A stretch of 54,720 nt of DNA. Origin: Alphaproteobacteria bacterium. GTDB taxonomy: Bacteria; Pseudomonadota; Alphaproteobacteria; Rickettsiales; JABSSG01. The position numbers and the translations under genes were made by a program. The stretch is taken from positions 1 to 54,720 of the forward strand of contig JAUIIY010000011.1 of NCBI GenBank assembly GCA_030431375.1, given 5' to 3'. The notes under the pieces are model-generated. The model was given only the letters and a program-made list of their open reading frames with translations, did no database searches and was not told where the DNA came from. Positions 9,622 to 18,997 of this stretch are shown in pieces. Within the stretch, counting starts at the first letter, position 1; each line of letters begins with the position of its first letter.

Positions 9622-9770
9622 TTAAAACGTTTTCGTTGGATTTTAATAATATTTTCTTTAAAAATGCTTATTATTTAAGTATAAACATTACGAATATTTA
9701 TATACTTATCTAAAAAATAAGTCAGGTAATTATTAGAGTAATTTTTTCAAAATTTCAATTAGTTTCGATT

Positions 9771-11573
9771 ATGCATAAATACAGAACTCACAATTGTGGA
9801 CAATTAGACATAAAAAATGTCGGTGATAAGGTGAAATTATCTGGATGGATTCACCGCAAGAGAGATCATGGAAATTTGCTCTTTATCGACCTAAGAGATT
9901 TTTTTGGCATTACCCAGATAGTGATTTTCCAAGAATCAAACCTAATTGACCAAGTAACCCATACTAACTTGGAAAGTGTTGTTACTATAACAGGTGAAGT
10001 AGTAGCCCGTAGTAAGGAAACAATCAATGAATCCCTTCATACAGGTTATATCGAAGTTAAACTGGATACATTTTTGGTAAACTCTCATGCTGAACAAATA
10101 CCATTGCAAGTCAATAGTGATCAGGATTATGGTGAAGAAATTAGGCTAAAATATCGCTTCCTTGATTTAAGAAGAGAGAAAGTTAAGAAAAACATCATTT
10201 TGCGCTCACAAGTAATTGACGAAATGCGTTCGTTAATGAAAGAGCAGGGTTTCCTTGAAATGCAAACCCCTATTCTTACGTCATCATCCCCAGAAGGTGC
10301 GAGAGATTTTTTGGTGCCAAGTAGGTTGCATCCAGGGAAATTTTATGCGCTTCCACAAGCACCGCAAATATTTAAGCAGCTAATTATGACCTCAGGGTTT
10401 GATAGATATTTCCAGATTGCTCCTTGCTTTAGGGATGAAGATTCTAGAGCTGACAGATCTCCAGGTGAATTTTATCAACTTGATATGGAAATGTCTTATA
10501 TCACCCAGGACGAAGTTTTTGAAACAATTGAGCCAGTTATTTACAAAATATTCAAAAAATTTACGAGTAAAGAAGTCACTCCCACTCCTTTCCCAAGAAT
10601 CAAATATCATGATTCTATGCTGAAATATGGCAGTGACAAACCAGATCTCAGAAATCCGATTGTAATTTCAGAGGCAACCGATATTTTTGTAGATACGGAA
10701 TTTTCTATCTTTGTAAATAATATTAAAAAGGGTTCGATTGTCAGAGCCATCCCAGCCCCAGGTACTGCAGAGCAACCTAGAAGTTTTTTTGATAAAATGA
10801 TTAAATTTGCTCAAGAAAACGGTGCAGCTGGCCTAGCTTATATTATTATTGATGAGAATGGAGAAGCAAAAGGACCGATTGCAAAATTCTTAAATGCCGA
10901 AAAATTGCAAAAATTAAAAGAACAAGCTGGTCTTAAAAATGGTGATTCTGTCTTCTTTGCATGTGATAAAGAAGTAAAGGCTGTTAAATTAGCAGGTCAA
11001 GTTAGAACACATCTCGGTGAAATTCTTGAATTAATTGACCATAATAAATTTGAATTTTGTTGGATAATTGACTTCCCATATTATGAAATGGATGAAGAAA
11101 CTGGAAAAATTGATTTCAGCCACAACCCTTTCTCTATGCCACAAGGCGAGATGGAAGCTCTCGAGAATGCCAAAACCCCTGAAGATTTACTAAAAATCAA
11201 AGCTTATCAATATGATATTGTTTGTAACGGCGTAGAACTGTCAAGTGGCGCTATAAGAAATCATAAGCCTGAAATTATGTATAAAGCTTTTGAGATTGTT
11301 GGTTACAGCAAAGAATTTGTTGATAATAAATTTAGCGCCATGATTAATGCGTTCAAATATGGGGCCCCTCCTCATGGTGGTATTGCACCGGGTGTTGATA
11401 GAATTATCATGTTACTAGCAGATGAACCAAATATTCGTGAGATCACCTTATTCCCAATGAATCAGAAAGCTGAAGATCTAATGATGCAAGCTCCTTCAAC
11501 GGTTGACATAAAGCAATTAAAAGAATTAAATTTAGATTTGAGCCCTTCAATAAAGAAGAAAATCTATAATTAA
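9771..11573 (+). CDS. aspS: Aspartyl-tRNA synthetase
   Basis: Charges tRNA-Asp. The 600 residues form the bacterial AspRS: an OB-fold anticodon-binding domain (about 1-110, with [19 protein letters not shown]), class II motif 2 ([20 protein letters not shown]), the GAD insertion domain (about 290-420), and motif 3 ([14 protein letters not shown]). The C-terminal [17 protein letters not shown] is typical. Only 3 bases separate it from the lipoprotein gene, so the two are probably cotranscribed. Whether the enzyme also charges tRNA-Asn cannot be told here because no gatCAB is in the window. Confidence 0.97.
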   Translation: MHKYRTHNCGQLDIKNVGDKVKLSGWIHRKRDHGNLLFIDLRDFFGITQIVIFQESNLIDQVTHTNLESVVTITGEVVARSKETINESLHTGYIEVKLDTFLVNSHAEQIPLQVNSDQDYGEEIRLKYRFLDLRREKVKKNIILRSQVIDEMRSLMKEQGFLEMQTPILTSSSPEGARDFLVPSRLHPGKFYALPQAPQIFKQLIMTSGFDRYFQIAPCFRDEDSRADRSPGEFYQLDMEMSYITQDEVFETIEPVIYKIFKKFTSKEVTPTPFPRIKYHDSMLKYGSDKPDLRNPIVISEATDIFVDTEFSIFVNNIKKGSIVRAIPAPGTAEQPRSFFDKMIKFAQENGAAGLAYIIIDENGEAKGPIAKFLNAEKLQKLKEQAGLKNGDSVFFACDKEVKAVKLAGQVRTHLGEILELIDHNKFEFCWIIDFPYYEMDEETGKIDFSHNPFSMPQGEMEALENAKTPEDLLKIKAYQYDIVCNGVELSSGAIRNHKPEIMYKAFEIVGYSKEFVDNKFSAMINAFKYGAPPHGGIAPGVDRIIMLLADEPNIREITLFPMNQKAEDLMMQAPSTVDIKQLKELNLDLSPSIKKKIYN

Positions 11574-11576
11574 TTT

Positions 11577-12410
11577 ATGAAGAATTTTGCTGTAATTGCT
11601 TTTATCTTAGCACTAACATCCTGCAGCTACCAAGAGGACAAAACGCGCTTACAAACAACTTCAGCTCGTGGAGTAAACAAACCTTTGGTCATCATTCATG
11701 ACGGCCCCGGCCTGACATATACATATCTGGCCAAGTGGTTAGCACCGTTACAAAATTTGCGTAAACTAGTATTTTACGATCAACTGAGTTGTTATCACCG
11801 AAAATGTAGCGATCACCCCGTAACTATTGACGATCTATCAAAACAGTTGGAGAAAGTTACAGCACAATACGGCAATAACTACGGAATCCTGGCTCATGGA
11901 TGGGGATCAGTTCTGTTAATGCATTACTTATCCCACACTCCGAAGCATCTTCACCCTGATGAAGTTATTCTAGTTACTCCAATGCCTTTGGATTGGAGTA
12001 GCATGATGAGCGCAGCGACAAAACATTCTAAAAATTTCACCTCTAAGGAAGAAAATCTTTTGCAAGAGGTCAAACACCCTAATCAATGTATGAAAGCTTT
12101 AGAGATTGGAGTCAAATATTCAGTTTATGATAAGAAAAAGCTTCCAGATATATATTTTGATCAATATGACTGCATAATTTCAGGATATTTAATGTCTAAT
12201 ATAACAAATTATGATTATCGATTCTTTGAACATCTTCTCCCCCAAAAAACCTTATGGGTTACGGGTGAAGTAGATTATTTTCAACTACCTGATTATATAA
12301 AATCAAGCAGCAAAAAAATAATAGGGAAATCTGGACATTATCCATTTATCGAGAATCAAGAAGCGTTTATACAAGTCACAAGTGATTTTTTAGAAGAAAA
12401 GAAACGCTGA
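11577..12410 (+). CDS. Lipoprotein with alpha/beta-hydrolase fold, catalytic serine missing
   Basis: The N-terminus MKNFAVIAFILALTSC is a lipoprotein signal with the lipid-attached Cys at 16. The remaining ~260 residues resemble proline iminopeptidase-type alpha/beta hydrolases: oxyanion region HDGPGLTYTYLAKWL, then FYDQLSCYHRKC. The nucleophile elbow reads A-H-G-W-G (106-110), where active relatives have G-H-S-W-G, so the serine is glycine 108 (codon GGA). The acid (Asp233 in VTGEVDYF) and the histidine (His254 in KSGHYPF) remain in place. It therefore looks like a membrane-anchored pseudoenzyme or binding protein. It sits 3 bases behind aspS. Confidence 0.8.
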   Translation: MKNFAVIAFILALTSCSYQEDKTRLQTTSARGVNKPLVIIHDGPGLTYTYLAKWLAPLQNLRKLVFYDQLSCYHRKCSDHPVTIDDLSKQLEKVTAQYGNNYGILAHGWGSVLLMHYLSHTPKHLHPDEVILVTPMPLDWSSMMSAATKHSKNFTSKEENLLQEVKHPNQCMKALEIGVKYSVYDKKKLPDIYFDQYDCIISGYLMSNITNYDYRFFEHLLPQKTLWVTGEVDYFQLPDYIKSSSKKIIGKSGHYPFIENQEAFIQVTSDFLEEKKR

Positions 12411-12504
12411 GCCACCAACCAATCAATATCCTAATTTAATAAACTCATTGATCGAAATATAGCATTCGATGTAAAATGACAAATTATTTATTGGGATATG
12501 GCAA

Positions 12505-13092
12505 ATGGAACATATTTTTGGTAAACATCAATCTCCTATTGATATAAGCAAACCTATTAAATCTGATCTTCCAGATTTAAGTTTCAAATATAAGGCAACT
12601 CAATGCAAACCACATGATAACCATTACTCTATCGAGATCCAATATGATAATCAAAGCCTTCTGTATATAGGAGACCATGAATTCCATTTATTGCAATTTC
12701 ATTTTCATACCCCAGCTGAACATTCATTTGATGGCCAACAGCATCCAATGATTGCACACTTAGTTCATAAAAATACTCATGGTTTTTATGCGGTTATTGC
12801 TGTAATTGTGGATGAGGGAAAAGTTAACCCATATCTACAAAAATTAATAGGCAATCTAGAAGATAGCATTAGCTTTGATGCTACCAATTTGTTACCAAGC
12901 AACACCAGCGGATATTATTATTACCATGGTTCTCTGACTACAAAACCATATTCAGAGAATGTTCATTGGATAATTTTGAAAGATTCCATAACAGCATCAA
13001 AAGAGCAAATCGCCCATTTTGAAAAAGTGATGCATCATAATGCCAGAGAATTACAACCCGCCTTTGATAGAGTAGTACGATACAGGGATTAG
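12505..13092 (+). CDS. Alpha-type carbonic anhydrase lacking a signal peptide
   Basis: Interconverts CO2 and bicarbonate using zinc. The alpha-class core is complete: QSPIDI at the N-terminus, zinc ligands His66 and His68 in QFHFHTP, Glu72 in PAEH, third zinc ligand His85 in AHLVHKN, and the substrate-pocket threonine region GSLTTKPYSENVHWII. Bacterial members normally carry a signal peptide and about 25 residues before QSPIDI. Here the protein (195 aa) begins almost at that motif, and the frame upstream closes at a TAA at 12472 without a possible leader. It may thus be cytoplasmic. A hairpin downstream separates it from the convergent rpmE. Confidence 0.88.
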   Translation: MEHIFGKHQSPIDISKPIKSDLPDLSFKYKATQCKPHDNHYSIEIQYDNQSLLYIGDHEFHLLQFHFHTPAEHSFDGQQHPMIAHLVHKNTHGFYAVIAVIVDEGKVNPYLQKLIGNLEDSISFDATNLLPSNTSGYYYYHGSLTTKPYSENVHWIILKDSITASKEQIAHFEKVMHHNARELQPAFDRVVRYRD

Positions 13093-13120
13093 GGAGAATA
13101 GATTTGATCTCATATTGAAT

Positions 13121-13150
13121 AAAAAAAGCCCAGAGATAAGTCTGGGCCTT
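13121..13150 (-). terminator. Intrinsic terminator between carbonic anhydrase and rpmE
   Basis: Stem GCCCAGA (13128-13134) and TCTGGGC (13141-13147) with a 6-base loop. On the reverse strand the stem is followed by seven T residues, a strong terminator for rpmB-rpmE. On the forward strand the tail CTTATTT is weaker, so it may act in both directions. Confidence 0.85.
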
Positions 13151-13172
13151 ATTTACATGGAACAAAAAAATC

Positions 13173-13394
13173 CTAAGAAAACAAGTTCCCGAATTTTTGA
13201 TTGAATTTACTTACTTTAGCACTATTTGCATTTGCACCCGTATGACCCTTTTTGGTCCATGCTGGGTGGTTTCTAAAATCAACATCTAACGCTATTTCGC
13301 TACTGCCTTTAAGAGCTGAATTTGTTTCAAACTTATCACCCTTAGGCATTTTCAAAGTAATTTTATTATATTGAGGATGAATATCTTTTTTCAT
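13173..13394 (-). CDS. rpmE: 50S ribosomal protein L31
   Basis: Large-subunit protein contributing to intersubunit bridges. The 73 residues begin MKKDIHPQYNKITLKMPKGD and include DFRNHPAWT and the C-terminal VSKFNQKFGNLF, the pattern of alphaproteobacterial L31. No CxxC zinc motif is present, so it is the cysteine-free type. It is 2 bases behind rpmB and ends at a strong terminator. Confidence 0.93.
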   Translation of the reverse strand: MKKDIHPQYNKITLKMPKGDKFETNSALKGSSEIALDVDFRNHPAWTKKGHTGANANSAKVSKFNQKFGNLFS

Positions 13395-13396
13395 TT

Positions 13397-13702
13397 TTAT
13401 GAAACCCTATTTTCTTCTTGTTGAACTGCAACCTTCTTAACTTTACTTTTTAGGCTTTGACCTTTTTCAGTTAATTTACTTGTAGCAATATCAAGAAGAT
13501 AATTGTCAAGACCACCTTTAGATTCAATTGTTCTAAGAGTTCTAACAGCAACTCTCATTTGGAATGATTGACCTAAAATTTCACTTGTTAAAGTAATATT
13601 TTGCAAATTAGGCAAAAATTTTCTTTTTGTTTTTCTATTGGAGTGAGACACTTTATTGCCTGATAGAACCCCTACTCCTGCTAAATCACAAACTCTGGAC
13701 AT
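13397..13702 (-). CDS. rpmB: 50S ribosomal protein L28
   Basis: Large-subunit protein. The 101-aa product opens MSRVCDLAGVGVLSGNKVSH and continues NRKTKRKFLPNLQ, the L28 signature, with the longer C-terminus usual in Alphaproteobacteria. The ribosome site GAGGA sits 5 bases before the ATG. A good sigma-70-type promoter lies just upstream (13729-13757). It is followed directly by rpmE. Confidence 0.94.
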   Translation of the reverse strand: MSRVCDLAGVGVLSGNKVSHSNRKTKRKFLPNLQNITLTSEILGQSFQMRVAVRTLRTIESKGGLDNYLLDIATSKLTEKGQSLKSKVKKVAVQQEENRVS

Positions 13703-13728
13703 TTATTCCTCAATTATTGACATCGAAA

Positions 13729-13757
13729 TTAATATGATATTTACCACTTTTAGTCAA
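13729..13757 (-). promoter_or_regulatory. Sigma-70-type promoter of rpmB-rpmE
   Basis: On the reverse strand TTGACT (13752-13757) is separated by 17 bases from TATTAA (13729-13734). This would start transcription about 20 bases before the rpmB ATG at 13702. The box quality, spacing and position all agree. Confidence 0.65.
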
Positions 13758-13771
13758 GTAAAAACACCTGA

Positions 13772-14569
13772 TTATTTTGCTCTTGCTTTCTGGATTTTTT
13801 CTTTGAATGCATCTTCTGGTAAATTACCAGGAATGAATTCTTCACCAATCAAGAAACCAGGAACACCTCTAACACCGACTAATCCCGCAGCTTCACTATT
13901 ACTATTAAGTAGATCTGTTACCTCTTTACTGTCCATCTTATCTACTAACATAGATGCATCATACCCACTTTCTTGAGCCATTTTTTTGATGTTATTCTCA
14001 TTATAGCTATTAGCATTTATTAATTTTTCATGAAACGCTGTAAATTTAGATGGAGACAATGTGAATGCAGCAAGAGAAGCTCTCGCAGCTTTTTCTGACT
14101 GTGGACCTAAAACTGGTACAACTCTTAGTATTACCTTGAAGTTACTATCTTGCTTCATTAGAGATTCTAAAGTTTTATGCGCTGTTTTACAGTGACCACA
14201 TCTATAGTCGAAAAACTTCACAACAGTTACATCACCGTCCTTATTTCCAAGAACTGGATAATTAGAAGAAATTATCTTGTCTTTATTATCAACTATTCTA
14301 TCTTTTTGCTTTTGTGCTTGTTCTTCGAATTTCTTTTGTTGTAATTTTTCAAGAGATCTAATTATTAGTTCAGGATTTTCTTCTATAAACTCTCTCATCA
14401 GATTTTTAGCCTCAGCTACAGTAACATATCCTCCAGTTACATTTTCATTACCGGTAAGTTTTGTAAGATGGTCTTTTGCTCCAAACAAAACTACCACTAT
14501 GAAAAAAACGATTATAACAGCATAAGTCAGCTTGTTACTTTTTTGACCATTTTTATTATTTGAACTCAT
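13772..14569 (-). CDS. Membrane-anchored DsbA-family thiol oxidoreductase
   Basis: Forms or rearranges disulfides in the periplasm. The 265 aa start with a short cytoplasmic head and one membrane segment (about 14-30, AVIIVFFIVVVLFG). A helical linker precedes the thioredoxin-fold domain with active site CGHC (124-127, in FFDYRCGHCKTAHK) and the cis-proline loop RGVPGFLIGEE. This layout matches the Com1/BdbD-like DsbA proteins of Rickettsiales. It begins 13 bases after the M48 protease stop and is probably cotranscribed with it. Periplasmic cysteine-rich substrates, such as the bufferin-like precursor in this window, are possible clients; this is inference. Confidence 0.88.
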   Translation of the reverse strand: MSSNNKNGQKSNKLTYAVIIVFFIVVVLFGAKDHLTKLTGNENVTGGYVTVAEAKNLMREFIEENPELIIRSLEKLQQKKFEEQAQKQKDRIVDNKDKIISSNYPVLGNKDGDVTVVKFFDYRCGHCKTAHKTLESLMKQDSNFKVILRVVPVLGPQSEKAARASLAAFTLSPSKFTAFHEKLINANSYNENNIKKMAQESGYDASMLVDKMDSKEVTDLLNSNSEAAGLVGVRGVPGFLIGEEFIPGNLPEDAFKEKIQKARAK

Positions 14570-14582
14570 CCTTTCTACCCTC

Positions 14583-15989
14583 TTATTTATTTTTCCTGTT
14601 AGAAATATTTTTTATAATATCTTCGGCCCTTACTTGCAAGCTATTATTTAGTCCCTTTTTCTTGGCAAGATTAATAAACATCTCCGCCTTTTCAATATCA
14701 TCATATAACAACGCTTCCTCTGCTAACATTAAATTACTTGCACCTATTTGACCAACTCTACCATAAGCTATAGCAAGATTCCTAAAGGCCCAGGGATTTT
14801 GTGGTTGGCTAATGATGACTTCATTAAGCTGGCTGATAGCTTTTTTGTAATATTCTGCGCTTTTAACTTTATCATCAATTTTTACAGCTGCATTTATCAA
14901 CGCTACTGCATATTCCAACTTAACAAGGTCATCAGACATTTGTAGTTGAACAGCTCTCTCATATACCGGAACAGCCTTGCGAACATGGCCCGATTCAAAT
15001 AAAAATTGGGCTTTTAATTCATATAAATAACCATTTTTTGGTTCTTGCTTAATCAAACTATCCATTATAGATAGGGATTTTTTCAAATCATCCAACCTAA
15101 AATATGCAATGGCTAGTTCATATTGTCTTGCAAAACCAGTCAGCATCGAATCTCTTTGTTCAATTATTACATTAGGATCCGCTATAAAACCCTGAAGCTT
15201 AGCATATATTCGATTATAGATTTGTTGATCATGCTCATTCCTTTTCTTATCTAATGGCCACTCACCAAGCCTATCTGCAGCATATAAACGCTCGCTAGAT
15301 AATGGGTGAGTCATCATATATTTGAACTTCTTGAGATCTATAGAAGAATTCCTACTATTGAAATATCGCAATATTTTAATTAAACCTTCTGGGCTATTCT
15401 CACTTAAGCGTAAATATTTATATGCTGCTTGATCTGCAGAATATTCGTTTTCTCTATTAAACCTCATCATATTTCTTTCAAGAGAATGGCCTGACCCCGA
15501 AATAATGGCTGCACCGGCATCCCCGGCTCCACCAAGAATAGCAGCTACTCCTAACAGGGAAGTAATCATACTATTTGAGTATAGCTCCCGCAATTTTTCT
15601 TGCCTCCTGATAATATGACCACCTGTAACGTGGCCTAGCTCATGGGCAAACACACCTTTTAGCACATTCACATCGTTGAAAAGAGTCAACAAACCAGTAT
15701 TGATAAAAATATTATTACCACTTATAGCAAAAGCATTCGCTTCATCGTTGAGAACAATGAAAATATTCATCTCATCAGGATTAATGCCTGTAACTTTGAT
15801 GATAGGAGTAACAATATGTTTTATGCCGCTTTCAATCTCTGCATCACTGATAAGATTTATCGCTAAACTATTTTGCGTTTTTGAAATAAGTACGAAGAAT
15901 AATAAAAATAAGCTAATATTATTTAGCAGCTTTCGGACTAAAAAGCTCAAGCTTATCTTCTTTATCTTTGAATTCATCAGCACTCTCAA
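14583..15989 (-). CDS. Periplasmic M48 metalloprotease with TPR tail (BepA-like)
   Basis: Predicted zinc protease of outer-membrane protein quality control. A hydrophobic export signal occupies the first ~43 residues. The zinc motif HELGH (116-120, in [14 protein letters not shown]) is followed by the third ligand in [14 protein letters not shown]. Residues from about 260 to the end form tetratricopeptide-like repeats. Total 468 aa, as in BepA/YfgC. The frame as given overlaps the end of fdxA by 71 bases. A start at 15977 (MNSKIKK) would still overlap, and no start avoids it without losing the signal. Next on the same strand is the DsbA-like gene. Confidence 0.87.
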   Translation of the reverse strand: MRVLMNSKIKKISLSFLVRKLLNNISLFLLFFVLISKTQNSLAINLISDAEIESGIKHIVTPIIKVTGINPDEMNIFIVLNDEANAFAISGNNIFINTGLLTLFNDVNVLKGVFAHELGHVTGGHIIRRQEKLRELYSNSMITSLLGVAAILGGAGDAGAAIISGSGHSLERNMMRFNRENEYSADQAAYKYLRLSENSPEGLIKILRYFNSRNSSIDLKKFKYMMTHPLSSERLYAADRLGEWPLDKKRNEHDQQIYNRIYAKLQGFIADPNVIIEQRDSMLTGFARQYELAIAYFRLDDLKKSLSIMDSLIKQEPKNGYLYELKAQFLFESGHVRKAVPVYERAVQLQMSDDLVKLEYAVALINAAVKIDDKVKSAEYYKKAISQLNEVIISQPQNPWAFRNLAIAYGRVGQIGASNLMLAEEALLYDDIEKAEMFINLAKKKGLNNSLQVRAEDIIKNISNRKNK

Positions 15990-16245
15990 GAGGATCTTTT
16001 TTTTCTGTTATAACTTCCCATTTTTGAGAATATTCACGATTAAGCTCAATGATTTCAGCTGTAACCTCAGCATCTGGCTTAATTGCCTCAATCGGGCATT
16101 CAGGTTCACATACTCCACAGTCAATACATTCGTCGGGATTAATAACTAACATATTCTCACCTTCATAGAAGCAGTCCACCGGACACACCTCTACACAATC
16201 AGTATATTTGCACTTAATACATTTGTCAGTAACTACGTATGTCAT
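15919..16245 (-). CDS. fdxA: 7Fe ferredoxin
   Basis: Small electron carrier with one [3Fe-4S] and one [4Fe-4S] cluster. The 108 residues show the cysteine pattern [17 protein letters not shown] and later [12 protein letters not shown], typical of the alphaproteobacterial FdxA family, with the acidic C-terminal extension. The start has an excellent ribosome site (GAGGAATTAATG). It overlaps the following M48 protease gene, an unusual arrangement. ccmC lies 25 bases upstream on the same strand. Confidence 0.94.
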   Translation of the reverse strand: MTYVVTDKCIKCKYTDCVEVCPVDCFYEGENMLVINPDECIDCGVCEPECPIEAIKPDAEVTAEIIELNREYSQKWEVITEKKDPLESADEFKDKEDKLELFSPKAAK

Positions 16246-16270
16246 ATTAATTCCTCAAAAATATAAACTA

Positions 16271-16981
16271 TTATGTATATAAATTAGCCTTGTAACGCAA
16301 GTATTTTTTCTCATTGATGGTTGATTGATACCTTATAAGAACTAGATGCATAAAGAAAAATATACATCCGCAAAACATTATGAGCAGCGGCCATAGCATC
16401 TCCGGATGGATCGATGGCCCACCCAACCTGATAATGCTCGCCTTTTGATGAAGACTGGTCCAATATTCCACTGAAAATTTTACTATAGGAACATTTATAA
16501 GCCCTACAATAGCCAAAACGGCAGGAAAATCATATTGATTAAAATTATTGCGCAATGCAGATGATAGTAAAATATATCCAACATAAAATAAGAACAAAAT
16601 TAGCATAGAAGTCAACCTTGCATCCCAAACCCACCATGTCCCCCAAATTGGTTTACCCCACAAAGAACCTGTAACTAAAGTAATAAATGCAAAAACGGCC
16701 CCTATCGGTGCAGCGTTAATTGCAGCTATAGCATATAAAGTGTTGCGCCAAACAAGGTAAATCACACTTGATATGGCCATAAAACTATATATACCCAAAG
16801 CCATCCAAGCCGATGGCACATGTATATACATAATCCTTACCATCTCCCCTTGCTGGTAATCAGCGGGAGAAGCCCAAAAGGCCATATAAAATCCTACCGC
16901 AAAAAATGATAAACTTAAAGCTGCTGAGATGAGCAGCAGCACCCTAATATGCTTGCTAAATAATTTGGGGAGTAACTTCAT
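16271..16981 (-). CDS. ccmC: Heme exporter / cytochrome c maturation protein CcmC
   Basis: Loads heme onto CcmE in System I cytochrome c maturation. The 236 aa have six hydrophobic segments and the periplasmic tryptophan-rich heme-handling motif (WGTWWVWDARLTS). The start codon overlaps the pgeF stop (ATGA), so the two are coupled. Other ccm genes are not in the window, but the CxxCH protein at 28225-29235 would need this pathway. Confidence 0.93.
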   Translation of the reverse strand: MKLLPKLFSKHIRVLLLISAALSLSFFAVGFYMAFWASPADYQQGEMVRIMYIHVPSAWMALGIYSFMAISSVIYLVWRNTLYAIAAINAAPIGAVFAFITLVTGSLWGKPIWGTWWVWDARLTSMLILFLFYVGYILLSSALRNNFNQYDFPAVLAIVGLINVPIVKFSVEYWTSLHQKASIIRLGGPSIHPEMLWPLLIMFCGCIFFFMHLVLIRYQSTINEKKYLRYKANLYT

Positions 16982-17706
16982 AAGATCACTATATAAGATA
17001 GAATATGTCCATCCAGCTTATTATAGCCCAAATGACATTGCTTTCTATAACTAAAAAATTTATCGGTATTGCTGTAAGTGTCAATCTCAACTCTTTGAAT
17101 ATCTTCCACACCGGCATTTTTGAGTCTCTCATGGCAATATCCTTTTAAATCAAACATAAATTTTTCTGGATTTACCCCTGAGATAAAGAATTTACTATTA
17201 CTGGAGTTTTGCTTGATAAAATTTTCATAAAATGCTTTATCTACCTCATATGATTTCTGCTCAATTGCTGGGCCAATAATCGCTTTGATTTCTCCTACAG
17301 ATGCACCCATAGAAATTAGTTTCTGTATTGTTTTTTCGATGACACCGGAAAAAGCACCTCGCCAACCAGCATGAGCAATACCCACAATTACATTATTTTG
17401 ATCATATAAAATAACTGGGACGCAATCGGCAGTTTGTACCGCTATAGGTATATTTTTTACTTTTGTAGCTAAAGCATCCCCTTGCAAATCAGCAAAGGAA
17501 TCAACCTCATGACAATCATTTCCATGAACTTGTTCAGAAACCAATATATCATCAAGTTTTTCATGGATAAAACGTGCTGCAGCTTTTCTATTACCCTCTG
17601 CATATTCGCGAGCTCTATAAAAATACTCTTCCAGCTTTATATCTTGCTTTGAAATAAAGCCGTATTTTATCAATCCATTCTTAGTTTCTACTTGAAAGTC
17701 AAACAT
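16978..17706 (-). CDS. pgeF: Laccase-domain protein, PgeF/YfiH family
   Basis: Members hydrolyse or phosphorolyse purine nucleosides, and YfiH has been linked to peptidoglycan editing. The 242 aa from 17706 include the copper/zinc-site motifs QVHGNDCHEVD, IAVQTADCVPVILYD and IAHAGWRGAFSGVI, and the conserved GPAIEQKSYEV. A longer frame from 17775 would run into the divergent transporter and adds residues unlike the family, so the start at 17706 (MFDFQVE) is preferred. It is coupled to ccmC by a 4-base overlap. Confidence 0.88.
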   Translation of the reverse strand: MFDFQVETKNGLIKYGFISKQDIKLEEYFYRAREYAEGNRKAAARFIHEKLDDILVSEQVHGNDCHEVDSFADLQGDALATKVKNIPIAVQTADCVPVILYDQNNVIVGIAHAGWRGAFSGVIEKTIQKLISMGASVGEIKAIIGPAIEQKSYEVDKAFYENFIKQNSSNSKFFISGVNPEKFMFDLKGYCHERLKNAGVEDIQRVEIDTYSNTDKFFSYRKQCHLGYNKLDGHILSYIVIL

Positions 17707-17779
17707 ATTAACGCATAATAAATTTATATTATTTTGTAAACTTATATTGATTAAATCAACAAAAGTAAACCACACTCAA

Positions 17780-18997
17780 ATGAAAAAGACAAACCCAAAG
17801 ATAGCCGCAATGGTCGGTACGGCATTAGAATATTACGATATGTCTTTATATGGGATGATGCTTCCTATCTTAATAAATATTTTCTTACCTAATTTAGAAA
17901 AAATCCAAGCATTAATGTTATCATCTGTCTTACTACCTCTGAGCATGTTATCAAGACCGCTGGGTGCAATTATTCTGGGTAGGATAGGAGATCAAATGGG
18001 CCGCAAGAATGCGCTTATCATTAGCATAACCGGCATGGCAATAGTTACCGGCTTGACTGCACTTATTCCCTCATATGAATCTATAGGTGTTTTTGCACCT
18101 ATAATTTTTATTATTTTTAGAGTATTTCAAAGTTTTTTTGTCGCTGGAGAATATAATGGGGGAGCCATTTTTGTATTAGAGCATTCTCGAAGGGAACAAA
18201 GAGGATATATTAGCGGTTTATATTGCTTCTACACTGTAATAGGAATCTCATCAGCTGCATTAGTTACCTCAATCATTTCATATTTCCCTGATGAATATTG
18301 GCGTGTTCCTTATCTACTTGGATCACTAATTGGTTTTTTTGGGATATATCTAAGAAAAAACATTGAAGAAACACCTGAATTTATTGCAGCGAAAAAAGTA
18401 CATGCTGTTCCGCTTATGGAAATAGCAAAAAAATGGAAAATAATATTCTTATCGATATTTGTTGCTAGTTTTTTTAGTATGCTCTACGTTCTGCCAACGA
18501 TTTTTATGAATTCCTTCATTCCTCTTGTTACGCAATATAAGACTTCAACCATTCTTACCGTTAATTCATTTACCACTTTCATTTATATGATTTCCCTTCC
18601 GATAATGGGGAAGTTCGCTGACAAACTTACAATCTCAAGATCCATGAAATTTGCAGCCATATCAGTTATTTTATTATGCTACCCTCTCTTGAGCTTAATT
18701 AAATTCAATGACCTTAAATATATCATCTTGATGAAAACTTGCTTTGCTTTACTGACAGCCTGGTATGTTGGTCCATTCCATGCCTGGATTCAAGATTCAT
18801 ATACTACTAAAGAACGATATACTGCTATATCTTTTTGTTATTCGATAGGATCACAACTTGGCAACTTAATTATGCCTTTAGGATTATTTCTTTGGCAAAG
18901 TACTGAATCCTACCTCGCATTATCAACTCCAATAATTTTCTTTGCGGTGGCTGCATTGTTTGCCTTGCAGATTGTAAGTAAACGTGATGTTAAGTGA
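17780..18997 (+). CDS. Major facilitator transporter, metabolite:H+ symporter (ProP-like) family
   Basis: Twelve hydrophobic segments over 405 residues. The loop motif GRIGDQMGRKNALII after the second segment, the preceding LSRPLGAI, and the segment GEYNGGAIFVLEHSRREQRG identify the MHS branch, which carries osmolytes, dicarboxylates or amino acids. Rickettsiales often have several copies; the substrate cannot be read from sequence. The start at 17780 (MKKTNPKI) is preferred over 17747. Its 3' end overlaps the next gene by a few bases, so the transporter and the glutamine-synthetase-like protein are coupled. Confidence 0.88.
   Translation: MKKTNPKIAAMVGTALEYYDMSLYGMMLPILINIFLPNLEKIQALMLSSVLLPLSMLSRPLGAIILGRIGDQMGRKNALIISITGMAIVTGLTALIPSYESIGVFAPIIFIIFRVFQSFFVAGEYNGGAIFVLEHSRREQRGYISGLYCFYTVIGISSAALVTSIISYFPDEYWRVPYLLGSLIGFFGIYLRKNIEETPEFIAAKKVHAVPLMEIAKKWKIIFLSIFVASFFSMLYVLPTIFMNSFIPLVTQYKTSTILTVNSFTTFIYMISLPIMGKFADKLTISRSMKFAAISVILLCYPLLSLIKFNDLKYIILMKTCFALLTAWYVGPFHAWIQDSYTTKERYTAISFCYSIGSQLGNLIMPLGLFLWQSTESYLALSTPIIFFAVAALFALQIVSKRDVK

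Noticed and set aside
10392-10623. Open frames inside aspS in other frames
   Set aside because: Shadows of aspS coding sequence; no independent support.
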